Source: Polaromonas sp. AET17H-212 (GTDB lineage: Bacteria; Pseudomonadota; Gammaproteobacteria; Burkholderiales; Burkholderiaceae_C). From it: a stretch of 64,000 nt of DNA. Both the position numbers and the translations under genes were made by a program. Within the stretch, counting starts at the first letter, position 1. The number at the start of each line of letters is the position of its first letter. The notes below the pieces were generated by a model, which saw nothing but the letters and a program-made list of their open reading frames with translations, ran no database searches and was not told the DNA's origin. The stretch covers positions 1 through 64,000 of the forward strand of contig NZ_NBZW01000017.1 in assembly GCF_002379085.1 (NCBI RefSeq). The letters are read 5' to 3'. Positions 44,145 to 52,385 of this stretch are shown here, one piece after another.

Positions 44145-46292
44145 ATGCGTCCAAACAAGCGTTGGTGGTTACTGGTGGTTTTGGCCTTGCTGCTGAGCCT
44201 ATTTTTTGCGTTCGACCTCGAACGCTTTCTCAGCCTGAGCACCATCAAGGCCAGCCAATCGGATCTGCAGTCCTGGAGAGCCGGACAGCCATTGCTGGCC
44301 GCGGTCTTGTTCTTTGTGGCTTATGTGACTGCTGCGGCGCTGTCGCTGCCTGGGGCTGCGGTGATGACACTGGCTGCTGGGGCATTGTTCGGCCTCGGCT
44401 GGGGCGCATTAATTGTTTCCTTTGCCTCCACGATTGGCGCGACGCTAGCCTTCCTGGCTTCGCGCTGGCTGCTGGGCTGCTGGGTACAGTCGCGCTTCGG
44501 CGAACGCCTTGCCGCGCTCAATGCAGGAATCGCCAAAGATGGCGGCTTCTATCTGTTCACGCTGCGCCTGGTGCCAGTTTTGCCGTTTTTTGTGATCAAC
44601 CTGGCCATGGGCGTTACAGCCCTGCGCACCTGGACCTTCTACTGGGTCAGCCAGGTCGGCATGCTTGCCGGTACGCTGGTTTACGTCAACGCCGGCACAC
44701 AGTTGGCACGCGTCGAATCGCTTTCGGGCGTCGTCTCGCCCGGTGTGCTTGGCTCGTTGGCATTGTTGGGGATTTTCCCAATCGTCGCAAAAAAACTGAC
44801 CGACATCTTTCAGGCTCGAAAAGTCTATGCCCATTGGCCACGGCCTAAGAGCTTTGACCGCAACCTGGTGGTTATCGGAGGAGGCTCGGCAGGCCTTGTC
44901 ACGGCTTACATCGCCGCAGCAATCAAGGCTAAAGTTACCCTGGTCGAAAAGCACGCTATGGGCGGCGACTGTTTGAATACCGGTTGTGTCCCGTCCAAGG
45001 CGCTAATCCGATCTGCCAAGTTTCTGTCCCACGTTCAGCGCGCCCGGGAGTTCGGCATGCGCTCAGCCATCGCCGACTTCGACTTCCGCGAGGTCATGGA
45101 GCGCGTGCAGCGCGTGATCAAGGAGATCGAACCACACGACTCGGTGGAGCGTTACACCAATCTCGGCGTGGATGTGGCCCAAGGGTCGGCGCAAATCATT
45201 TCGCCCTGGGAGGTGGAAATCACCCACCTTGACGGTCGAAGGCAGCGTCTGACCACGCGCGCGATTGTTATCGCGGCCGGCGCCCGGCCGTTTGTGCCGC
45301 AGATCCCCGGCATTGACCTGGTCGAAGTGTTGACCTCCGACAACGTCTGGAATCTGCGCCAGCTTCCCGAACGGCTGGTCGTTCTGGGAGGCGGTCCGAT
45401 CGGCAGCGAGCTGACACAGACGTTCGCTCGCCTCGGTTCCAAAGTGACGCAAGTTGAGATGGCAGCGCGCATCCTGCTTCGCGAGGACCCGGAAGTGTCG
45501 GATCTGGTTACCGCCCGTTTCCACGCGGAAGGCATCAATGTGCTGGTCGAACACAAGGCAGAACGGGTCGAAGTGCTTAACGGCGAGAAACAACTTGTCG
45601 CGACATACCGCGGCGAGGAAATTCGTATTCCCTTTGACAGCCTGCTGGTGGCTGTGGGTCGCGTGGCCAACCTCGAAGGCTATGGGCTGAAGGAGCTCGG
45701 CGTCACGACCGGACGCACAGTGGAGGTCAATGGCTACCTGCAGACAAATTTCCCCAACATCTATGCCGCCGGCGACGTGGCTGGTCCCTACCAGTTCACC
45801 CACACCGCCGCCCATCAGGCATGGTACGCAGCCGTCAACGCCCTGTTCGATCCGTTCAAGAAATTTCGGGCTGACTACCGCGTTATTCCGTGGGCTACCT
45901 TTGTCGAACCCGAAGTGGCTCGCGTCGGCCTCAATGAACTCGAGGCCAAGGAAAAAGGCGTGGCATATGAGGTCACGATTTATGGCCTGGATGATCTTGA
46001 TCGAGCCATTGCAGACAATGAGGCGCACGGCTTTGTGAAAGTTCTGACCGTGCCCGGCAAAGACCGCATACTCGGCGTCACCATAGCCGGTGCGCATGCT
46101 GGCGACCTGCTGGCCGAGTGGGTACTGGCCATGAAGCATGGCATTGGTCTGAACAAGATCCTCGGCACCATCCATACCTACCCGACGTTGGCCGAGGCCA
46201 ACAAGTATGTTGCCGGCAACTGGAAGCGCGCCCACGCGCCGCGAAAGTTGCTGGCTTGGGTCGAGCGCTTCCATGCCTGGCGACGTACCTGA
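44145..46292 (+). CDS. TVP38/TMEM64 membrane domain fused to FAD disulfide reductase
   Basis: Starting at 44145 (MRPNKRWWLLVVLALLLSLFF, AAAGG upstream) the chain has about 715 residues. Residues 1 to about 220 are a TVP38/TMEM64 (SNARE-associated) membrane domain with AAALSLPGAAVMTLAAGALF and GGFYLFTLRLVPVLPFFVIN. From about 230 on follows a mercuric-reductase-like flavoprotein: VVIGGGSAGLVTAYIAAAIK, the redox pair GGDCLNTGCVPSKALIRSA, VVLGGGPIGSELTQTFARLG and IHTYPTLAEANKYV. It would put a dithiol reductase at the inner face of the membrane. It lacks the HMA and C-terminal CC of MerA. It opens the second ECF-promoted operon. Confidence 0.88.
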   Translation: MRPNKRWWLLVVLALLLSLFFAFDLERFLSLSTIKASQSDLQSWRAGQPLLAAVLFFVAYVTAAALSLPGAAVMTLAAGALFGLGWGALIVSFASTIGATLAFLASRWLLGCWVQSRFGERLAALNAGIAKDGGFYLFTLRLVPVLPFFVINLAMGVTALRTWTFYWVSQVGMLAGTLVYVNAGTQLARVESLSGVVSPGVLGSLALLGIFPIVAKKLTDIFQARKVYAHWPRPKSFDRNLVVIGGGSAGLVTAYIAAAIKAKVTLVEKHAMGGDCLNTGCVPSKALIRSAKFLSHVQRAREFGMRSAIADFDFREVMERVQRVIKEIEPHDSVERYTNLGVDVAQGSAQIISPWEVEITHLDGRRQRLTTRAIVIAAGARPFVPQIPGIDLVEVLTSDNVWNLRQLPERLVVLGGGPIGSELTQTFARLGSKVTQVEMAARILLREDPEVSDLVTARFHAEGINVLVEHKAERVEVLNGEKQLVATYRGEEIRIPFDSLLVAVGRVANLEGYGLKELGVTTGRTVEVNGYLQTNFPNIYAAGDVAGPYQFTHTAAHQAWYAAVNALFDPFKKFRADYRVIPWATFVEPEVARVGLNELEAKEKGVAYEVTIYGLDDLDRAIADNEAHGFVKVLTVPGKDRILGVTIAGAHAGDLLAEWVLAMKHGIGLNKILGTIHTYPTLAEANKYVAGNWKRAHAPRKLLAWVERFHAWRRT

Positions 46293-46301
46293 AGACACAT
46301 C

Positions 46302-47372
46302 ATGATCCGTACCTCAAACCCCACCGTCTATCTTGACCTGCCGCCCGGCGCAGGACACAGTGCGCTACGAACCGCCCTGATGGCCATGCGGGTGGTTCCG
46401 CTCGCATTTCCGAAGGGAAAGGACGAGTACGTTGCCGCACTCCACAGCCTAGCTGACCTGCCCGCCATGGTGGCCTTCGTCGATATTTCGCATACGGATG
46501 AATCGCAATCGCACACACTGCCCCAATTGGAGGCCTTGCTTCCGGCCACCCTAGCCCGTCAGCAAATTTTTCTCACGCGGCTAGCTGGCGGCCACGTGAG
46601 CGAAGGCGACGTCCGATGGGCGAAAGCACTCGGTTTTGCTGATCTTCTGTGCGATCTGGAGGTGCAAAACGGCAAAGGTTCACTGCGCAAAGCCGTCGAT
46701 GCCGTTGCGAACGTATTCTCACTGCCTCGTATATCATCAGGTGAACTGGTGATATACGCGCGACCGATGATCGAGGTCACAAGTGTTCCTACACCGCGCG
46801 CCGTTATTCGGTCCCTCACGGGTTTGGGCGCCGAGCATGTGGCAACACTGCTTGGCGAGTCGCTGAATATCGTTGATCGGACCTACCATCTAAAGACATA
46901 CTCACATTGTTTTGTCGGATCTGACGCAGTCATCTGGCTAGGTGAAAAATTCAAGCGATCACGCAAAGAGGCACTGGCGATTGGCCAGGCACTCCTGGCT
47001 TTGGGATTGATCGCCCATGTCACGGGTGACCACCCTTTTCTCGATGATCGCCTGTTTTATCACCTCGCTGTTTCTGAGCTGGCGGATCAATTGCATCTGG
47101 GCCTGATCTTCGACGGGTTGCGTGGGCCCCGTGGTGTTCCAGTGGCCGACAGAAGTTATTTGGGCAAAACTTATCACCGTTGCTGGATCGGAGCCGAAGC
47201 GGCAGATCTTCTGGTGAAACAACATGGCGTCACAAGACATGATGCGTGGATACTGCTGCATCGTCTGATGCAGTTCGGCCTCATCGAGCACGTCACCCGC
47301 TCAAGACCTTTGATAGACGGGGCATTTTTTTACCGTTTCATCGGTTTTCCCATCAAAAGGGAGCAATCGTGA
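46302..47372 (+). CDS. Protein with receiver-like domain and two DEP domains
   Basis: In this 356-residue protein residues 1 to about 150 look like a receiver-type alpha/beta domain (LADLPAMVAFVDISHTDE, then QQIFLTRLAGGHVSEGDVRWAKALGFADLL). Two DEP domains follow, near 190-250 (YSHCFVGSDAVIWLGEKFKR, then EALAIGQALLALGLIAHVTG) and 285-350 (YHRCWIGAEAADLLVKQHGV, then AWILLHRLMQFGLIEHV). DEP domains mostly mediate membrane or receptor contacts in eukaryotic signalling. It lies nine bases after the reductase and overlaps the DUF547 gene. A signalling or membrane-docking role is inferred. Confidence 0.8.
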   Translation: MIRTSNPTVYLDLPPGAGHSALRTALMAMRVVPLAFPKGKDEYVAALHSLADLPAMVAFVDISHTDESQSHTLPQLEALLPATLARQQIFLTRLAGGHVSEGDVRWAKALGFADLLCDLEVQNGKGSLRKAVDAVANVFSLPRISSGELVIYARPMIEVTSVPTPRAVIRSLTGLGAEHVATLLGESLNIVDRTYHLKTYSHCFVGSDAVIWLGEKFKRSRKEALAIGQALLALGLIAHVTGDHPFLDDRLFYHLAVSELADQLHLGLIFDGLRGPRGVPVADRSYLGKTYHRCWIGAEAADLLVKQHGVTRHDAWILLHRLMQFGLIEHVTRSRPLIDGAFFYRFIGFPIKREQS

Positions 47373-48211
47373 CCAAGCGATTGAACGTACCGGGGCGACG
47401 TGCCCTGCTCACCGCTCTGCCTCTGCTTCTGCTGGCTGGTTTCCATGCTCCGGCAGTCCATGCTGCGTTCGACCACGGCCACCGGGACTGGGACGCCTTG
47501 CTCAAGCAGCATGTTGTGGTGGCGCCCGGCGGAAACGCATCAACCCTGAGGTATGCCGGCCTGCAAGCCCGACGCAATGAGCTACGTGCTTACTTGGCCA
47601 GCCTTTCTGCCGTATCGACCCGGGAATATGGTGCTTGGACTGGTCCCCAACAACTGGCATTTCTGGCCAATGCCTACAACGCCTACACCGTCGAACTGGT
47701 TCTCACGCGGTATCCAGACCTTCAATCGATCAGGGATTTGGGTGGTCTGCTGCAGAGCCCCTGGAAGAAGAAGTTTTTCCGCTTGTTGGAACAGGAGCGA
47801 TCACTCGATGAGCTCGAGCATGGGATGATTCGCGCGCCAGGCATTTTTGACGACCCGCGCATTCACGCGGCCATGGTCTGCGCCTCGATCGGCTGCCCGA
47901 TGCTGCGCAATGAGGCGTTTGTGGCCGAACGGCTTGACGCCCAGCTTGACGATGCCTTGCGGCGCTTTCTGTCCGATCGTTCCCGCAACCGCTTCGATGG
48001 TACCACCGGCACGCTCGCTGTTTCGAAGATCTTCGACTGGTACCGCAGGGATTTCGAGCAGGGACACAAGGGTTACGATTCACTGCAGGCGGTGTTCGCC
48101 CGGCACGCTGATTCACTGGCCAACACACCGCAAACACAGGGCGACGTTCGCGCGGGCCGCTATAAGCTGGCCTTTCTAAACTACGACTGGGCGCTCAATG
48201 ATGTTCGCTGA
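47369..48211 (+). CDS. DUF547 exported protein
   Basis: GTG 47369 follows AAGGGAG and overlaps the upstream stop (GTGA). The protein of about 280 residues has a signal peptide (RRALLTALPLLLLAGFHAPAVHAA) and a DUF547 domain: QQLAFLANAYNAYTVELVLTRYP, then HGMIRAPGIFDDPRIHAAMVCASIGCPML and KIFDWYRRDF. The Cys-His pattern (Cys in CASIGCP, conserved His) gives DUF547 proteins a papain-like look, but activity is unproven. DUF547 genes recur beside rSAM/selenodomain genes. Confidence 0.88.
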   Translation: MTKRLNVPGRRALLTALPLLLLAGFHAPAVHAAFDHGHRDWDALLKQHVVVAPGGNASTLRYAGLQARRNELRAYLASLSAVSTREYGAWTGPQQLAFLANAYNAYTVELVLTRYPDLQSIRDLGGLLQSPWKKKFFRLLEQERSLDELEHGMIRAPGIFDDPRIHAAMVCASIGCPMLRNEAFVAERLDAQLDDALRRFLSDRSRNRFDGTTGTLAVSKIFDWYRRDFEQGHKGYDSLQAVFARHADSLANTPQTQGDVRAGRYKLAFLNYDWALNDVR

Positions 48212-48232
48212 GCGTAAACGGAACGAACACCC

Positions 48233-49024
48233 ATGACAGCCATCATCGACAGCATTTTCGGGTGGATCGGCGACCGGCTAAGTCGCTACCTGAGCCAAAC
48301 CCATCCTACGCGAAGCTTGGCCGTGCCTACAGATCCGGTCATGCTGATGGCCTGCCTGAAACCAGGTGACGTTGTGCTGATCGAAGGGCAGACCCGCGTC
48401 AGCGTTGCGATCAAGTACCTGACCCAGTCGACTTGGTCGCACGCCGCACTGTACGTAGGCAACGCCAGCGGGCTCGTCGATGGACTGGGTCAGCCTCGCT
48501 GCTTTCTGGAGGCGGACATCCGCGAAGGTGTGCGGGTCGTCAGCGTGGCGGAATTCACAGGTTTGCATTGCCGTGTGTGCCGGCCAATTGGACTGAATGA
48601 CGTTGAGATCAATGCCTTGATTCACTTCGTGCTGGCTCGCCTGGGCCACCGCTACGATCTGAAGAATGTGTTTGACTTGGCGCGCTATCTCTTGCCGACG
48701 CCGCCCGTTCCGGTGCGATGGCGCCGCCGCATGCTGGCACTTGGCAGCGGGGATCCCACTCGGGCCATCTGCTCTACTCTGATTGCCCAAGCCTTCCAGT
48801 CCGTGCGCTACCCCATTCTGCCGCTCATCGAAACCGTGCCGTCCAAAGATCCGACGTGCCTCGGCTGCATGGACGAAATCCTGTGGGTACGCCACCACAG
48901 CCTGTTCGTGCCGCGTGATTTCGACGTCTCGCCATACTTCTGCGTGATCAAGCCCATGCTGGCGATGAATTTTGATCATCGTCAGCTGACGTGGAACGAA
49001 GACGCGAACAAGGAGTTCGCATGA
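48233..49024 (+). CDS. YiiX/YebB-like permuted papain-fold hydrolase
   Basis: This 263-residue protein has no signal peptide but an amphipathic start (MTAIIDSIFGWIGDRLSRYL). The NlpC/P60-like permuted core has LKPGDVVLIEGQTRVSVAIKYL, the His-containing STWSHAALYVG and the Cys-containing RAICSTLIAQAFQSV. This order (His before Cys) is that of YiiX/YebB-type circularly permuted enzymes acting on lipid or acyl bonds. It overlaps the glycosyltransferase remnant by four bases. The substrate is unknown. Confidence 0.82.
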   Translation: MTAIIDSIFGWIGDRLSRYLSQTHPTRSLAVPTDPVMLMACLKPGDVVLIEGQTRVSVAIKYLTQSTWSHAALYVGNASGLVDGLGQPRCFLEADIREGVRVVSVAEFTGLHCRVCRPIGLNDVEINALIHFVLARLGHRYDLKNVFDLARYLLPTPPVPVRWRRRMLALGSGDPTRAICSTLIAQAFQSVRYPILPLIETVPSKDPTCLGCMDEILWVRHHSLFVPRDFDVSPYFCVIKPMLAMNFDHRQLTWNEDANKEFA

Positions 49025-49203
49025 GACTGACGCTTTGCATCATCGTATCGGTGCTCGATGAAGCCGAATCGCCAACCCGGCGTTTGCATAACCGGGGCGC
49101 ACTTCAGACAATTGTGAATGGCGGCAACCAGGCATTGTGGGGGGTGGATGCATCTGCCGATCTGGCACGCTTGGGCGCCATCGAGCCAGGTACGTCCGTA
49201 TGA
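49021..49203 (+). pseudogene. rSAM/selenodomain-associated glycosyltransferase, remnant
   Basis: A 60-codon frame reads MRLTLCIIVSVLDEAESPTR and then loses likeness, ending at TGA 49201-49203. The first 17 residues match the start of family-2 transferases of the TIGR04283 type that accompany rSAM/selenodomain genes (MxLSIIVPVLNEA). The remaining catalytic region, about 200 residues, is deleted. The ends overlap both neighbours (ATGA at each side), so the remnant still keeps the operon translationally linked. Confidence 0.55.
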
Positions 49204-50315
49204 AGCGGCTCGTGTTGCTCGGTGGTGGACACGCACATGTCAAGGTGCTGGCCGAACTGGCTAGGCGGCCACTGGTCGGATGGGATGTCCACCTTGTGTC
49301 ACCGTATCGGCGCCAGATCTACTCGGGCATGCTACCGGGCTGGGTGGCGGGACACTACCCGATCGAGTCATGTGCTATCAATCTCAACACCCTCGCGGCA
49401 GATGCTCGCGTCGCGTTTCACGAAACCACCGGAGCGGGAGTCTCCCCAGCCATCAACGAAATCTCGTGCTCAGATGGCACCCGCCTGCGTTTCGATCTGC
49501 TGTCCATCGACACCGGTTCGCTGCCGGCCATCGACCAGTTGCCAGGCAGCCTCGAACATGCGCTGCCGATTCGGCCTATCGAGGAATTCGTGTCGGCCTG
49601 GCCAGGTATCGTGGACCGAATGCTCAGCCGTTGCCGACGTTTCGATCTTGTGATCCTGGGTGCAGGTGCTGCTGGTGTGGAACTGGCATTCGCCATTCAG
49701 TATCGCGCCATGGTTGACGGATGGTCACATCTGCGTATCACCCTCGTCGGCTCGGGAGCGCTTCCGTTGGACGGGGGGCCAGTGCGGCAGCGTCAACAGG
49801 CGGCCAACTTGCTTATGCAACGTGGCGTGGCATGGCAAGCGGAGCGTCGGGCAGTAGAAATCTCCACTGACCATATCAACTTCGAACAAGGGCTCCCGCT
49901 TGGCTTCGATGCTTGCTTTGTCGTTACCGGCGCCGCTGCACCCACCTGGGTTCGCGCTAGCGGCCTGGCCACCAATGAGCGTGGGTTCATCCGTGTTGGG
50001 CCCACTCTGCAAAGCGTGTCCCACCCGCAGATCTTTGCCGCGGGCGACGTGGCAGCCTATGCGGACAACAGGCCGAAGTCCGGGGTGTTCGCGGTCAAGG
50101 CGGGCCCGGTGCTGGCCGACAACCTGAGAGCGGTTTGCGAAGGGCGGTTACCCCGCCGCTGGACACCTCAAACACGGGCGCTCTATCTCATCAGCACAGG
50201 GAATCGATATGCCATCGCCTCGTGGGGTCCTTGGGCTTGGGGTGGTGCGTGGGTCTGGTACTGGAAAGACCGAATTGACCGGGGCTTTATGCGCCGCTTT
50301 GGTACGGACGCCTGA
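49200..50315 (+). CDS. NDH2-like pyridine nucleotide-disulfide oxidoreductase (selenide-dikinase-associated type)
   Basis: Starting at 49200 (MKRLVLLGGGHAHVKVLAEL) the flavoprotein has about 371 residues. It has FAD motif LGGGHAHV, the YRRQIYSGMLPGWVAGHY block, NAD motif LVILGAGAAGVELAFAIQYR and FAAGDVAAYADNRPKSGVFA. This is the family often fused or adjacent to selenophosphate synthase (TIGR03169-like). There is no redox-active CxxC, so it probably transfers electrons to a quinone or partner protein. It overlaps the glycosyltransferase remnant by ATGA and ends the operon. Confidence 0.85.
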   Translation: MKRLVLLGGGHAHVKVLAELARRPLVGWDVHLVSPYRRQIYSGMLPGWVAGHYPIESCAINLNTLAADARVAFHETTGAGVSPAINEISCSDGTRLRFDLLSIDTGSLPAIDQLPGSLEHALPIRPIEEFVSAWPGIVDRMLSRCRRFDLVILGAGAAGVELAFAIQYRAMVDGWSHLRITLVGSGALPLDGGPVRQRQQAANLLMQRGVAWQAERRAVEISTDHINFEQGLPLGFDACFVVTGAAAPTWVRASGLATNERGFIRVGPTLQSVSHPQIFAAGDVAAYADNRPKSGVFAVKAGPVLADNLRAVCEGRLPRRWTPQTRALYLISTGNRYAIASWGPWAWGGAWVWYWKDRIDRGFMRRFGTDA

Positions 50316-50404
50316 ACATGGCGAAGTACGCGTCAACGAAAAGGTGACGCTTTCGCGCTAATAGGACCAGGACCGAAGCACCGGACGCCTAGCCGATTTT
50401 GTCA

Positions 50405-50431
50405 GCGACACACTCGAACGGAGTGTGTCGC
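50405..50431. terminator. Convergent hairpin between the oxidoreductase and DUF4148-like genes
   Basis: GCGACACACTC and GAGTGTGTCGC form a perfect 11-bp stem with a five-base loop, between two convergent genes. Neither strand has a clear T-run after it, so termination strength is uncertain. Confidence 0.55.
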
Positions 50432-50452
50432 CAACATTGGGTGCCATTGCGC

Positions 50453-50743
50453 TTAGATCGCGCTGGCTTCACCGGACGGGATTTGGCCAAGGCGAAGGGC
50501 TTGGGCGGTTTGCGCTCGCACAGCTGCACGGTCCAGACTTGAACGGATCGGCGACACGCGGGATCCAGCCGGCTCATTGCTGCGCTTGCGCATCGCTTGA
50601 GCAGCCTCGGCCACGACTTCAGCGCGCACCCGGCTGCTCTGGAATGCCTTGGTGTATTCAGGCGCTACGGCATCGTCTGCCTGGACCCCGGCTGAGAAGA
50701 GGACCGCCAATGCAGCGACTGCAAAGATGCGATTTGATTTCAT
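50453..50743 (-). CDS. Small exported DUF4148-like protein
   Basis: This 96-residue protein starts at 50743 after AAAGGA. The signal peptide is MKSNRIFAVAALAVLFSAGV, cleaved after VQA. The mature part is charged and helical (SSRVRAEVVAEAAQAMRKRSN, then RAAVRAQTAQALRLGQIPSGE), the look of DUF4148 proteins common in Burkholderiales and of unknown function. It is divergent from the second ECF operon and shares its intergenic region. No ECF-type promoter is visible on its strand. Confidence 0.72.
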   Translation of the reverse strand: MKSNRIFAVAALAVLFSAGVQADDAVAPEYTKAFQSSRVRAEVVAEAAQAMRKRSNEPAGSRVSPIRSSLDRAAVRAQTAQALRLGQIPSGEASAI

Positions 50744-50914
50744 GATGATTTCCTTTGTGAGGTTGAACTGAAGATTTAAATGAACTGCAGCGCTCATAGC
50801 GTCACAGTCACAACCTTGGTCGGACCAAATCAGGAAAACGTGACAAGACCAGACAAAAACCTTTAAAACAACAGGGGATTTCAGGAAACTTCAGAAGAAG
50901 ATCCTGTCGGCGGA

Positions 50915-50944
50915 TGTAAGGCAAGGTGGAGGTTTGTCGTCTAA
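50915..50944 (+). promoter_or_regulatory. ECF-type promoter for second ECF operon
   Basis: TGTAAG at 50915-50920, 18 bases and GTCTAA at 50939-50944 precede ATG 51001 by 56 bases. GTCTAACAA-N5-CCATAC is identical in layout to the arsS promoter. Confidence 0.66.
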
Positions 50945-51000
50945 CAAACAGACCATACAGCGTTCGTAACATCAACAGCGCCTTGACGCAGGAGATAAAG

Positions 51001-51639
51001 ATGGCTCGACTAAAAGAAGAGATGGTTGCCCGGGCGCCCACACACCCAGGAATTCCCGCACCTGACGCCGATGTGGATCTGGAGACACAACTGCCAGTCC
51101 TGCGACAGCGCCTCTTGCGCCATGCTCGTTTCGCATTGCATGACGCCAGCTTGGCAGAGGACCTGGTGCAGGACACTTTGATGGCCGTCGTCGAACAGCA
51201 CGCCAGTCATCGGGGAGTTGCCTCCCTCATCACCTGGGCGACGGCAATCCTGAAAAACAAGGTTGCCGACTGGTATCGATCACCCAATCGGCGCCGCATG
51301 GTGCAATTTACATCTGACGATGGCGAGCTCGAACGCTCTGTCGATGCCATCTATGACCAAAATGAGTCCTATGCCGATCCGGTCCCGGCCTGGCAACAGC
51401 CAGAAAATCAGCTTGAGCAGCGCCAGATGATGACCGTGCTCGAAAGCTGTGTGAGCTACCTGCCACGTCAGACTGGCCATGTTTTCATGATGCGCGAATG
51501 GCTTGGCTTTGAGAACTCTGAAATTTGTGACCGGACCGGCATCAGCGCAGAAAATTGCAGGAAGATTCTGCACCGGGCGCGCATGGCACTCCGCGACTGC
51601 ATGCAGCGCGATTGGATTGGGAAAAGGACGGCAGTATGA
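51001..51639 (+). CDS. ECF sigma factor (copy 2)
   Basis: From ATG 51001 (GGAGATAAAG upstream) the ECF factor has 212 residues. Region 2 is ALHDASLAEDLVQDTLMAVVEQ, then SLITWATAILKNKVADWYR. Region 4 is GHVFMMREWLGFENSEICDRTGISAENCRKILHRARMALRDCM. It closely resembles the ECF at 35.0-35.7 kb, especially in region 4, so both may recognise TGTAAG-type promoters. It overlaps its zf-HC2 gene by ATGA. A promoter of the shared type lies before it. Confidence 0.9.
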   Translation: MARLKEEMVARAPTHPGIPAPDADVDLETQLPVLRQRLLRHARFALHDASLAEDLVQDTLMAVVEQHASHRGVASLITWATAILKNKVADWYRSPNRRRMVQFTSDDGELERSVDAIYDQNESYADPVPAWQQPENQLEQRQMMTVLESCVSYLPRQTGHVFMMREWLGFENSEICDRTGISAENCRKILHRARMALRDCMQRDWIGKRTAV

Positions 51640-51890
51640 ACGGAATGTATTCTTGCAAAAAGGTGGCAGAACTTCTGTCCCAGCGCTTGGACGAACCTCT
51701 TGGATTGGTTGACCGTCTTCGTCTGCGTGCACATCTCTCCATGTGCAACAACTGCCGCCATATAGATAACCAGTTGACGGCAGTCCATTCACTCATTGCC
51801 GATCTCTTCTCATCAAGTCAAGCTTCTGGAAACGCTCCGGAAGAAGATAAAGATCTTGCCGGAAGGCCTCGGGGTTCCGAAACGCAATAG
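51636..51890 (+). CDS. zf-HC2 anti-sigma factor-like protein (copy 2)
   Basis: This 84-residue protein starts at 51636, overlapping the sigma stop. It begins MNGMYSCKKVAELLSQRLDE and carries the zinc motif LRLRAHLSMCNNCRHIDNQL (His-x3-Cys-x2-Cys, with the early Cys in YSCKK). It should hold the adjacent ECF factor inactive. It parallels the copy at 34.8 kb but has a longer acidic/polar tail. There is no membrane segment, so it is a cytosolic redox- or metal-sensing anti-sigma candidate. Confidence 0.85.
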   Translation: MNGMYSCKKVAELLSQRLDEPLGLVDRLRLRAHLSMCNNCRHIDNQLTAVHSLIADLFSSSQASGNAPEEDKDLAGRPRGSETQ

Positions 51891-52077
51891 AGTTCAATCC
51901 ACGGCAAGCGTCCCAAGAAAGCCACTCTTCAAATGGCGTTCATCGTCGCGTTGGCATCGATGTTCGTGAACACGTCAAAGGCCCTGCCTTGAATGCATCA
52001 GCGGTTTGATTCAAGATAGCTGTGGAGCCATCGTGTTGAGTTCCATCGAAATTTGACCCAACGCAACGCGCAGCAAG
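51891..52077. other. Decayed sequence before the ISL3 remnant
   Basis: About 190 bases with several stop codons in all frames. It is probably the interior of the same ISL3 element, but I cannot align it with confidence. Confidence 0.35.
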
Positions 52078-52290
52078 TTGGAGCCGGTCAAAAAGGTCGT
52101 CAAGATGCTCCGGAGCCACGGGGAAGGCCTGCTGACCTATAGCCAACATGGAGTCAGCAAAGCCTGTGCAGAAGGTTTCAACAGCGCCATCCAACTCATT
52201 AAGGCCAATGTGCGCGGACTTCGCAACTTCACCAACTACCGGGCAAGGATTCTGTCTCATTGTGGAAAGTTGAACTTGGCTATGGCCTAG
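52078..52290 (+). pseudogene. ISL3-family transposase, C-terminal remnant
   Basis: The 70-residue frame reads VVKMLRSHGEGLLTYSQHGV, then EGFNSAIQLIKANVRGLRNF and YRARILSHCGKLNL. This is the C-terminal part of ISL3-family DDE transposases (NxxAEGFNxxIQxIKxxARGFRxFxNYRxRIL). Most of the transposase is missing or decayed upstream. No inverted repeats were identified. Confidence 0.75.
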
Positions 52291-52385
52291 AAAATCACAG
52301 TAAATTCAACGAAGCTCCCAAATAGATGGATAGCGCTCAGCCCCATCACGCTGCCAATAGAAGGGCCGCAAAAGCTGCTCCTGTT

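Noticed and set aside
52069-52290. Complete ISL3 element
   Set aside because: Only the C-terminal part of the transposase is readable and no terminal repeats were found.
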